A stretch of 64,000 nucleotides of DNA from Mycolicibacterium sp. TY81 (GTDB lineage Bacteria; Actinomycetota; Actinomycetes; Mycobacteriales; Mycobacteriaceae): positions 3,100,001-3,164,000 of the forward strand of contig NZ_AP023362.1 in assembly GCF_018326285.1 (NCBI RefSeq), written 5' to 3'. Made by a program: the position numbers and the translations under genes. Below are positions 41,928 to 51,246 of this stretch, in pieces (the first letter of the stretch is position 1; every line of letters begins with the position of its first letter). Below the pieces are notes generated by a model. It was not told where the DNA came from. It searched no databases and saw nothing but the letters and a program-made list of their open reading frames with translations.

Positions 41928-43031
41928 ATGACGATGAGCGTGGCCGAACGAGCCGAACTCGCTGCGGCCGTCAAGGACCTGCTCAGTGAACATTGCACCG
42001 AAGCCGACGTCCGCCGCGTGATGAGCACCGACACCGGATTCGATCGCGACCTCTGGAACAAGCTGGCCGCCCAGGGTGTGGCGGGCCTGCTCGTCGACCC
42101 GGACCACGGGGGCGTCGGGCTGGGCGCACAGGAGCTCGAGGCGGTCGCCGAGGTCACGGGTGCAGCGTTGCTACCCGCCCCGTTCCTGTCGAGTGCGGTC
42201 TTTGCCACGGCCTTGATCCAGGCCGCCGGCACCGACGACGACAAGGCACGGCTCTTGCCGGGGTTGGCCGAAGGTTCCTCGATCGCAACCGTGGCAGCCA
42301 CCGGGCCCCGTGGCACGTGGGCACCAGATGGTGTTGCGATTCAGGCAGACCGGCACGGCGACGGGTACCAACTCACCGGCTCCGCGCACTATGTGCTCGA
42401 CGGGCAGATCGCCGATGTCGCCCTCGCCGTGGCGAAGACCGGCGAGGGCATCGCGATCTTCGAGGTCGCCCCGAACGCACCCGGCTTCGACCGCACCGCC
42501 GCAACGGTTTTCGACCCCACCGTCCGGCTGTCGACGTATACGTTCGACCAGACCCCGGCCCGTCGCATCGGCACCGGCGGCTGGGCGGCTGTCGAAAATG
42601 CGTTGTCCCTCACGGTGATCGCCCTCGCCGGTGAGCAGGTCGGCGGGGCCCGTCACCTGTTCGATCTCACCGTCGAATACCTCAAGACCCGGATCCAGTT
42701 CGGGCGGCCCATCGGCAGCTTCCAGGCGATCAAGCACATGGCGGCCGACCTGCTGCTGGAAGTCGAATCCGCCACTTCGGCGGCACAGCATGCCGCTGCG
42801 CAATTCGATGCCGCCCCGGTGGGCGCCGACGGTCCCGTCGCCCTGGCCGGATTCGCCTGTGCGGAGGCCTATCACACCACTGCCATGCAATCGATCCAGA
42901 TGCACGGCGGCATCGGCTTCACCTGGGAGCACCCCGCGCATCTGTTCCTGCGCCGGGCACGCACCGGCCGTCAACTGTTCGGCAGTTCACGTGACCATCG
43001 TGAGCGCTACCTGGCATCCAAGGGGGCCTGA
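41928..43031 (+). CDS. Acyl-CoA dehydrogenase family protein (small-subunit type)
   Basis: 367 residues from the ATG at 41928 (AGAAGGG upstream). The C-terminal domain carries T-R-I-Q-F-G-R-P-I-G-S-F-Q-A-I-K-H and MHGGIGFTWEHPAHLFLRRA, which bind FAD at the subunit interface. The middle domain is weakly conserved and lacks the usual Trp-Ser flavin contacts. It is one base from the next acyl-CoA dehydrogenase gene, suggesting a heteromeric enzyme like the pair at 13897-16112. Confidence 0.87.
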   Translation: MTMSVAERAELAAAVKDLLSEHCTEADVRRVMSTDTGFDRDLWNKLAAQGVAGLLVDPDHGGVGLGAQELEAVAEVTGAALLPAPFLSSAVFATALIQAAGTDDDKARLLPGLAEGSSIATVAATGPRGTWAPDGVAIQADRHGDGYQLTGSAHYVLDGQIADVALAVAKTGEGIAIFEVAPNAPGFDRTAATVFDPTVRLSTYTFDQTPARRIGTGGWAAVENALSLTVIALAGEQVGGARHLFDLTVEYLKTRIQFGRPIGSFQAIKHMAADLLLEVESATSAAQHAAAQFDAAPVGADGPVALAGFACAEAYHTTAMQSIQMHGGIGFTWEHPAHLFLRRARTGRQLFGSSRDHRERYLASKGA

Positions 43032-43032
43032 G

Positions 43033-44217
43033 ATGACGACCACCGCAGACGAGCTGCGCACCGAGGTTCGTGACTGGCTCGCGCAGAACTGGACCGCGTT
43101 GCCTCCGTCGGACGATCCCTGGGTGAGCTCACCCGAGGAAATCGCCTGGCGTCAAAAGGTTCTCGACGCCGGCTACGCCGTGCCCACATATCCGCCCGAT
43201 TGGTTCGGCCGCGGCTACCCGAGCAAGCTCGCCGCGGTGATCCAGCAAGAGTTTCGCGCCGTCAAGGCCCCGGGCGCCTGCCAGGACAAGCACAACATTC
43301 CTGCCAACACCTTGTTCGCGTTCGGCTCGGACGAGCTGAAACATGAACTGCTACGGGACTTTCTGACCGGGGCGGCCCGCACCTGTCTGCTCTACAGCGA
43401 GCCCGGCGCCGGATCGGATCTGGCCGGGGTGAGCACCACAGCGGTGCGCGACGGCGACCGCTGGGTGGTCAACGGCCAGAAGGTGTGGACCTCCGGAGCG
43501 GCGACGTCCGAATACGGTCTGCTGATCGCACGCACCGACTGGGATGCGCCCAAGCACAAGGGCATGAGCTACTTCATCATCCCGATGCGGCAGCCCGGCA
43601 TCGAGGTGCGGCCTCTGGTCCAGATCACCGGTGAGGCGCATTTCAACGAGGTGTTCATCTCCGATGCCACCGTGCCGCATGCGAATCTCATTGGCGGAGA
43701 AGGGAACGGCTGGCGCGTCCTGCAGACCGCCCTGGCGTACGAACGCTCCATCATGGGCGACGGCGGCCGCGGCTCGCGCAACAAGTCCAAGGCCGACAGC
43801 CTCGTGGAACTGGCTCGCGCGCACGGCCGCCTCGACGACGCCGCCCTGCGCGAGCGCCTTGCGGACGTGTTGGCGTTGCGGGAACTCAACCGGCTCAACA
43901 ACCTTCGCGCCAAGGCGTCCACCAGTCAAGGCACGTCGAGTTCGATCATGTCGCTGGGCAAGCTCGCGATGTCGCGAATCCTGCACTCGGAGGCCGCGCT
44001 GAAGACCGAGATCATCGGTACCGAATCACTGCTGGCGGGTCCCGACAACCCCGAGGCCGACGACGTGAACTTCCTGTCCCTCAACGCGTTCTTCACCTCC
44101 ATCGGCGGCGGCACCGACCAGATTCAGCGCACCATCATCGGCGAACGCGTGCTGGGGCTGGCGAAGGAACCCGAGACCGACCGCGACATCCCGTTCCGCC
44201 AGGCGCGACGCAGTTGA
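43033..44217 (+). CDS. Acyl-CoA dehydrogenase family protein (large-subunit type)
   Basis: 394 residues. Middle-domain contacts LLYSEPGAGSDLAG and VNGQKVWTSGA, the segment ALAYERSIMGDGGRGSR, and the C-terminal FTSIGGGTDQIQRTIIGERVLGL are canonical. The N-terminus with PPDWFGRGYPSKLAAVIQQEF resembles FadE proteins of lipid and steroid side-chain pathways. Its stop overlaps the TTG start of the CoA-transferase (TTGA at 44214-44217). It probably oxidises the acyl-CoA that this CoA-transferase makes. Confidence 0.9.
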   Translation: MTTTADELRTEVRDWLAQNWTALPPSDDPWVSSPEEIAWRQKVLDAGYAVPTYPPDWFGRGYPSKLAAVIQQEFRAVKAPGACQDKHNIPANTLFAFGSDELKHELLRDFLTGAARTCLLYSEPGAGSDLAGVSTTAVRDGDRWVVNGQKVWTSGAATSEYGLLIARTDWDAPKHKGMSYFIIPMRQPGIEVRPLVQITGEAHFNEVFISDATVPHANLIGGEGNGWRVLQTALAYERSIMGDGGRGSRNKSKADSLVELARAHGRLDDAALRERLADVLALRELNRLNNLRAKASTSQGTSSSIMSLGKLAMSRILHSEAALKTEIIGTESLLAGPDNPEADDVNFLSLNAFFTSIGGGTDQIQRTIIGERVLGLAKEPETDRDIPFRQARRS

Positions 44218-46607
44218 CGATCACGGCCTACGATCCGCCGCTGTCGGGCATCGAGATACTCGATCTGACAGCCGGACCCATCACAGCCGTCGGCCGGCTT
44301 CTGGCCGATCTCGGTGCCCACGTCACGTCGGTGCACCTGGCCGGTGTAACCGCGACCGACACCACCGGACCACGCATCGACGGAGTGCCCATCGGCACCG
44401 CCATCAACCGACACGGGATCCCTTCGGTCGAGATCGATCCGTCGACCCCGGCCGGGCAGCAGGCGTGGGCCGACTTGGTGGCGACCGCCGACATCCTCAT
44501 CGAGAACACGCGTCCGGGATCGGCGGCCGAGGAATCCTTGGCGGTCAACCAGATTCACGCTGACCATCCGGCACTGGTCATCCTGTCCATCAGTGACTTC
44601 GGTCGTGATACGCGATATCACGACTGGCAGGCCACCACTCCGGTGCTGCACGCGTTGACCAGCGAGCTGTCCCGCTCGGGCATCCCGGGACAGCCACCGC
44701 TGGTGCCGCCGAGCGCGGACCTGCCGTACCACGTCGCCGCGGCCCAGGCCGCCTTCTTCACCCTCTGTGTGTTCCTGGATCGGCTGCGCACGGGCACAGG
44801 CGATCTCATCGATTTCTCGGTGCTCGAAGGTGCGATGCAGACCCTCGACCCGCCATTCGGCACGGCAGGCAGCGCGGCGGCCGGCGTGCCCATCAGCGAA
44901 CAGCAGCGCGACTGGATCGCCGAGCAGCAGCGCTATCCGATCTTCAAATGCAAGGACGGCCACGTCCGCATGTGTGTGTTGGCAAAACGCCAGTGGCAGG
45001 GCATGTTCGAGTGGATGGGGCGCCCGGCGGAATTCGCCGACCCCAAGTTCAACAGCCTCCGTGAGCGTTTCGCGTCCGCCACCCTGTTCGGCGCCATCGA
45101 GCAGTTCTGTGCCGACAAGACCCGCGCGGAGCTCGAACTGGCCGGACAACGGCACGGCGTGCCGACGGCCGCGGTGCTGAGCCTGGCCGAGGCGCTGTCC
45201 ACCGAACAGGTTGCCGCGCGCGGATTCTTCCGCGAGACGGAGCTCTCCCCCGGTCTGACCGCACCCGTACCGGTCGGTGTCGTCGAGATCGACGGGCACC
45301 GGGCGAGCAGCCTGAACATCAAGGCGCCGAGTGAGCGACGACTCCGCGACGCCCCCACGCTCACCGCGCGCCCCCGCAGCGGCCTCGGACTGCCCCTGGA
45401 GGGGCTGCGCGTACTGGACCTCGGCGTCATCGTCGTCGGCAGCGACACCGGCCGCCTGTTCGCCGACCTCGGCGCCGACGTCGTCAAGATCGAGAACTCC
45501 GCCTTCCCTGACGGGCTCCGCATCAGCCTCACCCGGATGACGCAGGCCTACGCCGCCGGTCACCGCAACAAGCGGTCGATCGGGATCGACCTCCGGTCCG
45601 CGGAAGGCCGCGTGCTGGCACACCGGCTGGTAGCGCAGTCCGACGTCGTGCTGAGCAACTTCAAACCCGGTGTAGCAGCGGCGCTCGGCATGGATCACGC
45701 GACACTGCAGCAGGTGAATCCGGGCATCGTCGTCGTCGACAGCTCGGCGTACGGAGCCACCGGGCCGTGGGCGAAACGACTCGGCTACGGGCCGTTGGTT
45801 CGCGCCGCGGCGGGCTTCACCGAGCTGTGGACCTACCCAGATGACCCAGATGCGTTCTGCGACACCGTCACGGTGTACCCCGATCACGTGGCGGCGCGGA
45901 TCGGGGCGTTGAGTGCCGTCGCGCTCCTGCTGCGCCGCGAACGCAGCGGTGGCGGCGGATCGGCGAGCATCGCCCAAGCCGAGGTGATGCTCAGTCACCT
46001 GGCCGACGACATCGCCGGCGAGGTGCTCACCCGGCGCGGTCATGCTCGCGACGACCAGCCGGCTCGTGACGCACCGTGGGGCCTGTTTCCCGGCGCTGGT
46101 GATGACACGTGGATCGCGGTCACGGTCCGCGACGACGCCGACTGGTCAGCCCTGTGCGCGGCGATCGACCGGCCCGATCTCGCTGCCGATGCGGAGCTGG
46201 GTTCGCGGTCCGGGCGGGATCGTCAGCGCGCGCGGCTCGACGAGGCGCTCAGCGCCTGGACATCCCGGCACCCACCGGCAGAGGCCATGGCGCGGTTGCA
46301 GGCGGCGGGCGTCCCGGCCGGGGCTGTCCTGCATGCGGTGGAGGTCCCCGCCTGGGACTACTACGTCGAGCGACGGGCTTTCCGGGAGGAACTACATCCG
46401 CACGGGACCGCACCGTTCATGATGGAGAACGTGCAAATCCACGCTGACCTGATCCCCGATCCCCCGCTGGGGCAAGCGCCACTGCTCGGCGAGCAGACGC
46501 GTGAGATCGCGGCCGAACTGCTCGGCCTGGATGATCAGACAATCGACGATCTGATTGCCCGCGCCATCCTCGAAGTACCTGCGGCAGCAGCACATTCAGG
46601 ACGGTAA
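44214..46607 (+). CDS. Tandem CaiB/BaiF family III CoA-transferase
   Basis: 797 residues starting at an unusual TTG that overlaps the previous stop; no better start lies nearby. Two complete type III CoA-transferase halves are fused: residues ~5-385 (GIEILDLTAGPITAVGRLLADLGAHV and SADLPYHVAAAQAAFFTLCVFLDRLRTGTGDLIDFSVLEG) and ~390-790 (GLRVLDLGVIVVGSDTGRLFADLGADVVKIE and YPDHVAARIGALSAVALLLRRERSGGG). Each has an Asp in the expected catalytic loop. Length and neighbours recall M. tuberculosis Rv1866. It would move CoA between a donor and a carboxylic acid without ATP. Confidence 0.9.
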   Translation: MTITAYDPPLSGIEILDLTAGPITAVGRLLADLGAHVTSVHLAGVTATDTTGPRIDGVPIGTAINRHGIPSVEIDPSTPAGQQAWADLVATADILIENTRPGSAAEESLAVNQIHADHPALVILSISDFGRDTRYHDWQATTPVLHALTSELSRSGIPGQPPLVPPSADLPYHVAAAQAAFFTLCVFLDRLRTGTGDLIDFSVLEGAMQTLDPPFGTAGSAAAGVPISEQQRDWIAEQQRYPIFKCKDGHVRMCVLAKRQWQGMFEWMGRPAEFADPKFNSLRERFASATLFGAIEQFCADKTRAELELAGQRHGVPTAAVLSLAEALSTEQVAARGFFRETELSPGLTAPVPVGVVEIDGHRASSLNIKAPSERRLRDAPTLTARPRSGLGLPLEGLRVLDLGVIVVGSDTGRLFADLGADVVKIENSAFPDGLRISLTRMTQAYAAGHRNKRSIGIDLRSAEGRVLAHRLVAQSDVVLSNFKPGVAAALGMDHATLQQVNPGIVVVDSSAYGATGPWAKRLGYGPLVRAAAGFTELWTYPDDPDAFCDTVTVYPDHVAARIGALSAVALLLRRERSGGGGSASIAQAEVMLSHLADDIAGEVLTRRGHARDDQPARDAPWGLFPGAGDDTWIAVTVRDDADWSALCAAIDRPDLAADAELGSRSGRDRQRARLDEALSAWTSRHPPAEAMARLQAAGVPAGAVLHAVEVPAWDYYVERRAFREELHPHGTAPFMMENVQIHADLIPDPPLGQAPLLGEQTREIAAELLGLDDQTIDDLIARAILEVPAAAAHSGR

Positions 46608-46619
46608 CCACCCCGTCCC

Positions 46620-47531
46620 ATGGAAATCGATTTCACCCGCCTTCGCTACTTCGTCGCGGTCGCCGAAGAGCTGCACTTCAAGCGCGCTGCCGATCGGCTG
46701 ATGATCACGCCGCCGCCGCTGAGCAAGCAGATCAAGTTGCTCGAGCGCGAAGTGGGCGGGGAACTTTTCGAGCGCACCTACCACGACGTCCGCCTGACAC
46801 CGCTGGGTATGCAGCTGCTGGAGCCGGCCCGCGACATCCTGCGGCGGGTGGAGGAGCTGAAGGCCACAGCGTCACGAATCACGCAGGCGAGCAACCCCGT
46901 TCGCATCGATGCGACCGCCTACGCGCCATCTGATTTCCTGGCGAGATTCGAGCAAGCGGTGGCCGGCCTCGCGATACCCACCGAGTTCAGCGTGCCCGGG
47001 TCGGCGGCCGAGGTCATCGCCAAACTCGTTTCCGGGCACACGGATCTCGGTCTGATCCACCTGCCGGCCGCCGACAAGCGCATCCGGCACCGGGTGGTGG
47101 CCACCTATCCGGGCGCGGCGGCGGTGCGGTTCGACGACCCGCTCGCCGCCAACGACACCATCGCCATCGAAGACCTGCGGGACCGCGATGTCGTGATCGA
47201 CTTCGCCCGGCCCAATCCCGTGGTGCTGGCGCAGATGACGCGGGGCCTGAACGAACGCGGCGTCACGCGCATCGTGCGCGCCGTGAGTCAGCTGGGCGGT
47301 GAGCTGGAGATGGCCAGCCATGTGTTCAACCGGTATCTCGTCGCACTCGTCAGCTACGCGCCCGCCTCCACGCTGGGCCGAATCTTCTCGCCGCCCGAAT
47401 TCAAGCTGATCCCGATCGATGAAAGCACCTGGGCGCCGGCCAAGATCGCGCTGGCGTGGGCGCCGGACCGGCTGCGTGATCCAGCCGAGATCGAGGCACT
47501 CGTCGGACAGCTCGCCACTGTCCTGCGCTGA
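46620..47531 (+). CDS. LysR-family transcriptional regulator
   Basis: 303 residues. The N-terminal HTH (RLRYFVAVAEELHFKRAADRLMITPPPLSKQIKLLEREVGGELFERT by pattern) is canonical, followed by the periplasmic-binding-like effector domain from about residue 95. It lies 12 bases after the CoA-transferase stop in the same direction, so it is likely the last gene of that operon and its pathway regulator. This is unusual for LysR genes, which are mostly divergent. Confidence 0.88.
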   Translation: MEIDFTRLRYFVAVAEELHFKRAADRLMITPPPLSKQIKLLEREVGGELFERTYHDVRLTPLGMQLLEPARDILRRVEELKATASRITQASNPVRIDATAYAPSDFLARFEQAVAGLAIPTEFSVPGSAAEVIAKLVSGHTDLGLIHLPAADKRIRHRVVATYPGAAAVRFDDPLAANDTIAIEDLRDRDVVIDFARPNPVVLAQMTRGLNERGVTRIVRAVSQLGGELEMASHVFNRYLVALVSYAPASTLGRIFSPPEFKLIPIDESTWAPAKIALAWAPDRLRDPAEIEALVGQLATVLR

Positions 47532-47583
47532 GTCGCGCGCGAAATACCTGTCACCGCCCGACGGTAGGCTGCCTCGAGGCTAA

Positions 47584-49031
47584 GTCCCCTGGGGTGGTGG
47601 GAATTCGGGGACGGGGCTGAGGTGGGCGGAGATGTTCAGGCCGTGTCGGTGCCGGTGTTGGGGTGGGCCATCGCGTAGTGGTCAGTGAGTTACGTACCAA
47701 AGTGACTCACCGAAGGAAACCGCGCGATGACCCTTGACCATTCTGCCCTGCTCGCTCAGCTCGATGCACTGAAGTCCGCTGACTCGGGTGCGGTGTTCGC
47801 CGAGTTGATCCGTTCCGGGTTGCAGCAGCTCATCGAGGCCGAGGCCACCGCGGCGATCGGCGCGGGCCGTTACGAACGCAGCGACGGCCGCACGGTGCAC
47901 CGCAACGGGCACCGCCCCAAGACCGTCTCCACGACCGCCGGGGACATCGAGGTGCAGATCCCCAAGCTACGGGCGGGATCGTTCTTCCCGTCGCTGCTGG
48001 AACCCCGCCGGCGTATCGACAAGGCGCTGCACGCGGTCATCATGGAGGCCTACGTGCACGGGGTGTCCACCCGCAGCGTCGATGACCTGGTGACGGCGAT
48101 GGGCGTGCAGACCGGGGTGTCCAAGTCGGAGGTGTCGCGGATCTGCGCCGGCCTGGACCGCGAGATCACAGCGTTTCGGGAACGCTCGCTGACCCACACC
48201 AGCTTCCCCTACGTGTTCTGCGATGCCACCTTCTGCAAGGTCCGCGTGGGGGCGCACGTGGTCTCCCAGGCCCTGGTGGTCGCGACCGGCGTGTCGATCG
48301 ACGGCACCCGTGAGGTGCTGGGCACCGCGGTCGGTGACAGCGAGTCGTTCGAGTTCTGGCGCGAGTTCCTCGCCTCGCTTAAGGCGCGCGGCCTATCGGG
48401 GGTGCACCTGGTCATCTCCGATGCGCACGCTGGGTTGAAAGTCGCTGTGGCACAGCAGTTCACGAACTCATCGTGGCAGCGGTGCCGGGTGCATTTCATG
48501 CGGAACCTGCATACCGCGGTATCGGCCAAACACGCCCCGGCGGTTACCGCGGCGGTCAAGACCATCTTCGCTCACACCGAACCCGACGAGGTCGCCGCGC
48601 AGTGGGACCGGGTCGCCGACACCCTGGCCGCGTCGTTCCCGAAGGTGGCCGCGATGATGGGCGAGGCCAAGACCGACGTGTTGGCGTTCACTGCGTTCCC
48701 GAAGGCGCATTGGCAGAAGATCTGGTCGAATAATCCGATAGAGCGTCTGAATAAAGAGATCAAGCGTCGGGCCGATGTCGTGGAGATCTTCCCCAATCCG
48801 GCGGCGTTCCTTCGCCTGGCCACCGCGGTGGTCATCGAATCCCACGACGAGTGGCAGGTCACCCGCCGCTACCTCTCCGATGTCTCCATGGACGAACTAC
48901 GCGCCGTGATCGCCGCCAAACACGCCGCGGCAGCACTTGCCAAACAACACCAAATCGCCTAGCGTTCACCATGACTCGTTGATCACAACGCGTGAACCAC
49001 GCCAGATCCGAAGTCCACCACTCCCCGGGAC
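47584..49031 (+). mobile_element. IS256-family insertion sequence
   Basis: The element carries one transposase gene (47727-48962) flanked by imperfect ~24-bp terminal inverted repeats. The left end reads GTCCCCTGGGGTGGTGGGAA and on to TTCGG (from 47584). The right end read on the other strand is GTCCCGGGGAGTGGTGGACT then TCGG (49031 down to 49008). The size of about 1.45 kb fits IS256 elements. I could not find a convincing 8-bp target duplication, only GCTA next to both ends, so the exact termini are uncertain. It sits between the LysR operon and the MmcQ/YjbR gene. Confidence 0.75.
47727..48962 (+). CDS. IS256-family (mutator-type) transposase
   Basis: 411 residues, full length and apparently intact. 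The DDE residues are D166 (FCDATFCK), D232 (VISDAHAG) and E339 (NNPIERLNKEIKRR). The family motif C-R-V-H-F-M-R-N follows the second Asp at residues 253-260. The N-terminal part has the nucleic-acid binding region with RNGHRPKTVSTTAGDIEVQIPKLR. Cuts and joins the element's ends; presumably still active given no frameshift. GAAGGAAACC precedes the ATG. Confidence 0.93.
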   Translation: MTLDHSALLAQLDALKSADSGAVFAELIRSGLQQLIEAEATAAIGAGRYERSDGRTVHRNGHRPKTVSTTAGDIEVQIPKLRAGSFFPSLLEPRRRIDKALHAVIMEAYVHGVSTRSVDDLVTAMGVQTGVSKSEVSRICAGLDREITAFRERSLTHTSFPYVFCDATFCKVRVGAHVVSQALVVATGVSIDGTREVLGTAVGDSESFEFWREFLASLKARGLSGVHLVISDAHAGLKVAVAQQFTNSSWQRCRVHFMRNLHTAVSAKHAPAVTAAVKTIFAHTEPDEVAAQWDRVADTLAASFPKVAAMMGEAKTDVLAFTAFPKAHWQKIWSNNPIERLNKEIKRRADVVEIFPNPAAFLRLATAVVIESHDEWQVTRRYLSDVSMDELRAVIAAKHAAAALAKQHQIA

Positions 49032-49085
49032 GCTATCTGCCTCGACGGACAAACTCCACCAACGCAGCTCCGGAAGGTTCAAACC

Positions 49086-49424
49086 GTGCTCGATGCCGAT
49101 GACGTGCGCCGCATCGCGCTGTCCCTCCCGGAGACCACAGAGAAGGAGCGTTGGGGCCACCCGACTTTCGACGTGGCGCGCAAGATGTTCGTCACGGTGC
49201 CCGACGATCAGACCTCGTTTGCGGTGCGCTGTCCGAGGTTCGACCGCGAAGAGCTGATCGCGGCCGAACCGCACAAGTTCTGGGTGCCGCGACATGAGGC
49301 GGCGTCGTCGTGGGTGCGGGTCCGGCTGGAGGCGCTCGACGACGAGCAGGAACTGACCGACATCCTCGCCGACTCGTGGCGACTGGCTGCCCCGCCCAGA
49401 CTCACCGAGCAAGAAGAATCCTGA
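49086..49424 (+). CDS. MmcQ/YjbR family protein
   Basis: 112 residues from a GTG at 49086. The motifs ALSLPETTEKERWGHPTFDVARKMFVTV, FAVRCPRFDREELIAAEPHKFWVPRHEAASSWVRVRLEAL (by pattern) and the acidic C-terminal helix LTDILADSWRLAAP are those of the cyclophilin-like MmcQ/YjbR fold, sometimes called DNA-binding. Stand-alone gene immediately right of the insertion sequence, whose inverted repeat ends 54 bases upstream, so its promoter may have been displaced. Confidence 0.82.
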   Translation: MLDADDVRRIALSLPETTEKERWGHPTFDVARKMFVTVPDDQTSFAVRCPRFDREELIAAEPHKFWVPRHEAASSWVRVRLEALDDEQELTDILADSWRLAAPPRLTEQEES

Positions 49425-49469
49425 ACGCCGAAGGTGCGTACAGATCGTCAGATCTGTGGAAGAGGCGCG

Positions 49470-49565
49470 CTGATTGCACAGTCGTGGCGGGGTGTGGTTC
49501 ATCGACTTCGTGACTGTGCAATCAGACGGTCGAAATCGTGAAATCGACGATCAGGTGGCACAGTC
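49470..49565. repeat. Inverted repeat and triple GCACAGTC motif in intergenic gap
   Basis: A perfect 14-bp inverted repeat, CTGATTGCACAGTC (49470-49483) and GACTGTGCAATCAG (49512-49525), has a 28-base spacer; a third copy of the core GCACAGTC occurs at 49558-49565. It lies in the 297-base gap between the MmcQ/YjbR stop and the convergent EthA-like stop, where nothing else is evident. It could be a terminator or a member of a dispersed intergenic repeat family. Confidence 0.6.
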
Positions 49566-49721
49566 GCGACCCACCCCCGGCTGGGCACTTGACAAGCAAA
49601 CGTCTTGTGGGCTTTGACCGTGCGCTGACGCTCACAAAAGTTCGAGTAGTGAAGATCCTGAGCGCACGATCAACGCGAGGCCGACGTTCTGCACCGCGCA
49701 GGGGACCGCTCGCGGGAGAAA

Positions 49722-51191
49722 TCAGACCCGCTGAGCAGCCCGTCCGAACACCATGGACTCTTCGATGCGGTCGAAGCGGTGGTCGATCACGTCGAGCACG
49801 TAGTTGTGCCGGACATGCCACGGGCGATGGGTACCGGATTTGGGCAGCGCGTGGGGGTTGCGGTTGATGTAACCGGCGTCGAGGTCGAAGGTCTTCTTCT
49901 CGTCCATCGGAACGTCACCCAGATGCGGATAGGCGTGGGTGTAGCCGTGAGAGTCCATGTACGCCACCAGTTTTGCGAACGCACGGGCAGTCATGTCGGC
50001 GCGCAGGGTCCACGATGCGTTGGTGTAACCCAGGCACCATGCCATGTTCGGCACGTCCTCGAGCAGGAACTCCTTGTAGACGTAACGGTCGGACGGGGTG
50101 ATCGCGACCCCGTCGACCGACAGGGAGATGCCGCCGAGGGCCTGCAACTCCAGCCCGGTCGCGGTGACGACGATGTCGGCGTCAATGCGCGCACCGGATT
50201 TCAGCACGATGCCGTTGGCATCGAAGTGGGAGATGTGGTCGGTGACGACCTCGGCGCGGCCATCACCGATGGCGGTGAAGATGTCGCGGTCGAGCACCGC
50301 GCAGAGGCGTTGATCCCACGGGTCGTATTTCGGGTTGAAGTGCACATCCACGGGGTAGCCCGGCGGCAACGCGGCCATGGCCCGGTTGCGGATGAGGCGG
50401 CGCCCGCCCTTGGGGAACTTCCGGAGCAGGTTGTAGCTGAGCACGCTGATGAGCACGTTGCGGAACCACACGATGCGGTGAGCGATCTTGTCCGGCAACA
50501 GCTTCCGGATGAAGCTGACCATCGGGTCGATCTGCCACTGCGACATCAGGTAGGTGGGTGACCGCTGCAGCATGGTCACCTTCCCGGCGGTCTTCGCCAT
50601 GGCGGGCACCAGGCTGACCGCGGTGGCACCACTGCCGATCACCACGACCTTCTTGCCGGCGTAATCCAGTGACTCCGGCCAGAACTGCGGATGGACGACG
50701 TCGCCGGCGAAGGTGTCGATGCCCGGGAAGTCCGGCGTGTAGCCCTTGTCGTAGTTGTAGTAGCCGGTGCCGCAGAACAGGAATCGGGCGCGGTAGGCCC
50801 TGGCCTCGCCGTTCTCCACGGCGTGCACCGTCCAGGTGTCGGTCGCCGAATCCCAGTCGGCCGACTGCACATGGGTGTTGAAGGTGATGTGACGGTCGAT
50901 GCCGTGCGTGTGTGCCGCGGTGGTCAGGTACTCGCGGATGTGATCGCCGTCTGCGATGTTCTCCGGCCGCTCCCACGGCTGGTACGGGAAACTGAGCGTG
51001 AAAATGTCGCTGTCGGATCGAATACCCGGGTAGCGGAACAGGTCCCAGGTGCCACCGATGCGCGTCCGCCGCTCCAGGATCCGGTAGGTCACCTGTGGGT
51101 TGCGTTGATGCAGCCGGTACGCGGCGCCGATGCCGGAGATACCGGCACCGATGATCAGCACATCGAAGAACTCGCCGTCGCTGGCCGTCAT
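49722..51191 (-). CDS. EthA-like Baeyer-Villiger monooxygenase
   Basis: 489 residues, exactly the length of M. tuberculosis EthA, with closely matching blocks: GAGISG at 15-20, GGTWDLFRYPGIRSDSD, the fingerprint FAGDVVHPQFWPE starting at 161, GSGATA at 187-192, VTMLQRSPTYLMSQ and GYTNASWTLRADM. EthA oxidises ketones and activates thioamide prodrugs such as ethionamide; this protein may be EthA itself or a paralogue. The usual divergent EthR (TetR) gene is absent here, which argues for a paralogue. Downstream of a hydrolase and an alcohol dehydrogenase on the same strand. Confidence 0.88.
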   Translation of the reverse strand: MTASDGEFFDVLIIGAGISGIGAAYRLHQRNPQVTYRILERRTRIGGTWDLFRYPGIRSDSDIFTLSFPYQPWERPENIADGDHIREYLTTAAHTHGIDRHITFNTHVQSADWDSATDTWTVHAVENGEARAYRARFLFCGTGYYNYDKGYTPDFPGIDTFAGDVVHPQFWPESLDYAGKKVVVIGSGATAVSLVPAMAKTAGKVTMLQRSPTYLMSQWQIDPMVSFIRKLLPDKIAHRIVWFRNVLISVLSYNLLRKFPKGGRRLIRNRAMAALPPGYPVDVHFNPKYDPWDQRLCAVLDRDIFTAIGDGRAEVVTDHISHFDANGIVLKSGARIDADIVVTATGLELQALGGISLSVDGVAITPSDRYVYKEFLLEDVPNMAWCLGYTNASWTLRADMTARAFAKLVAYMDSHGYTHAYPHLGDVPMDEKKTFDLDAGYINRNPHALPKSGTHRPWHVRHNYVLDVIDHRFDRIEESMVFGRAAQRV

Positions 51192-51246
51192 GAATCTCCC
51201 TTGATCAAATCCGGTACCGCCGGTTTCACCTTAGGACATGGCGATC

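Noticed and set aside
44124..46043. 639-codon minus-strand open frame opposite the CoA-transferase
   Set aside because: No recognisable motifs and shadow-type composition, whereas the plus strand encodes two full CoA-transferase halves.
47576..49040. GCTA as target-site duplication of the insertion sequence
   Set aside because: IS256 elements normally make 8-9 bp duplications; four matching bases can occur by chance.
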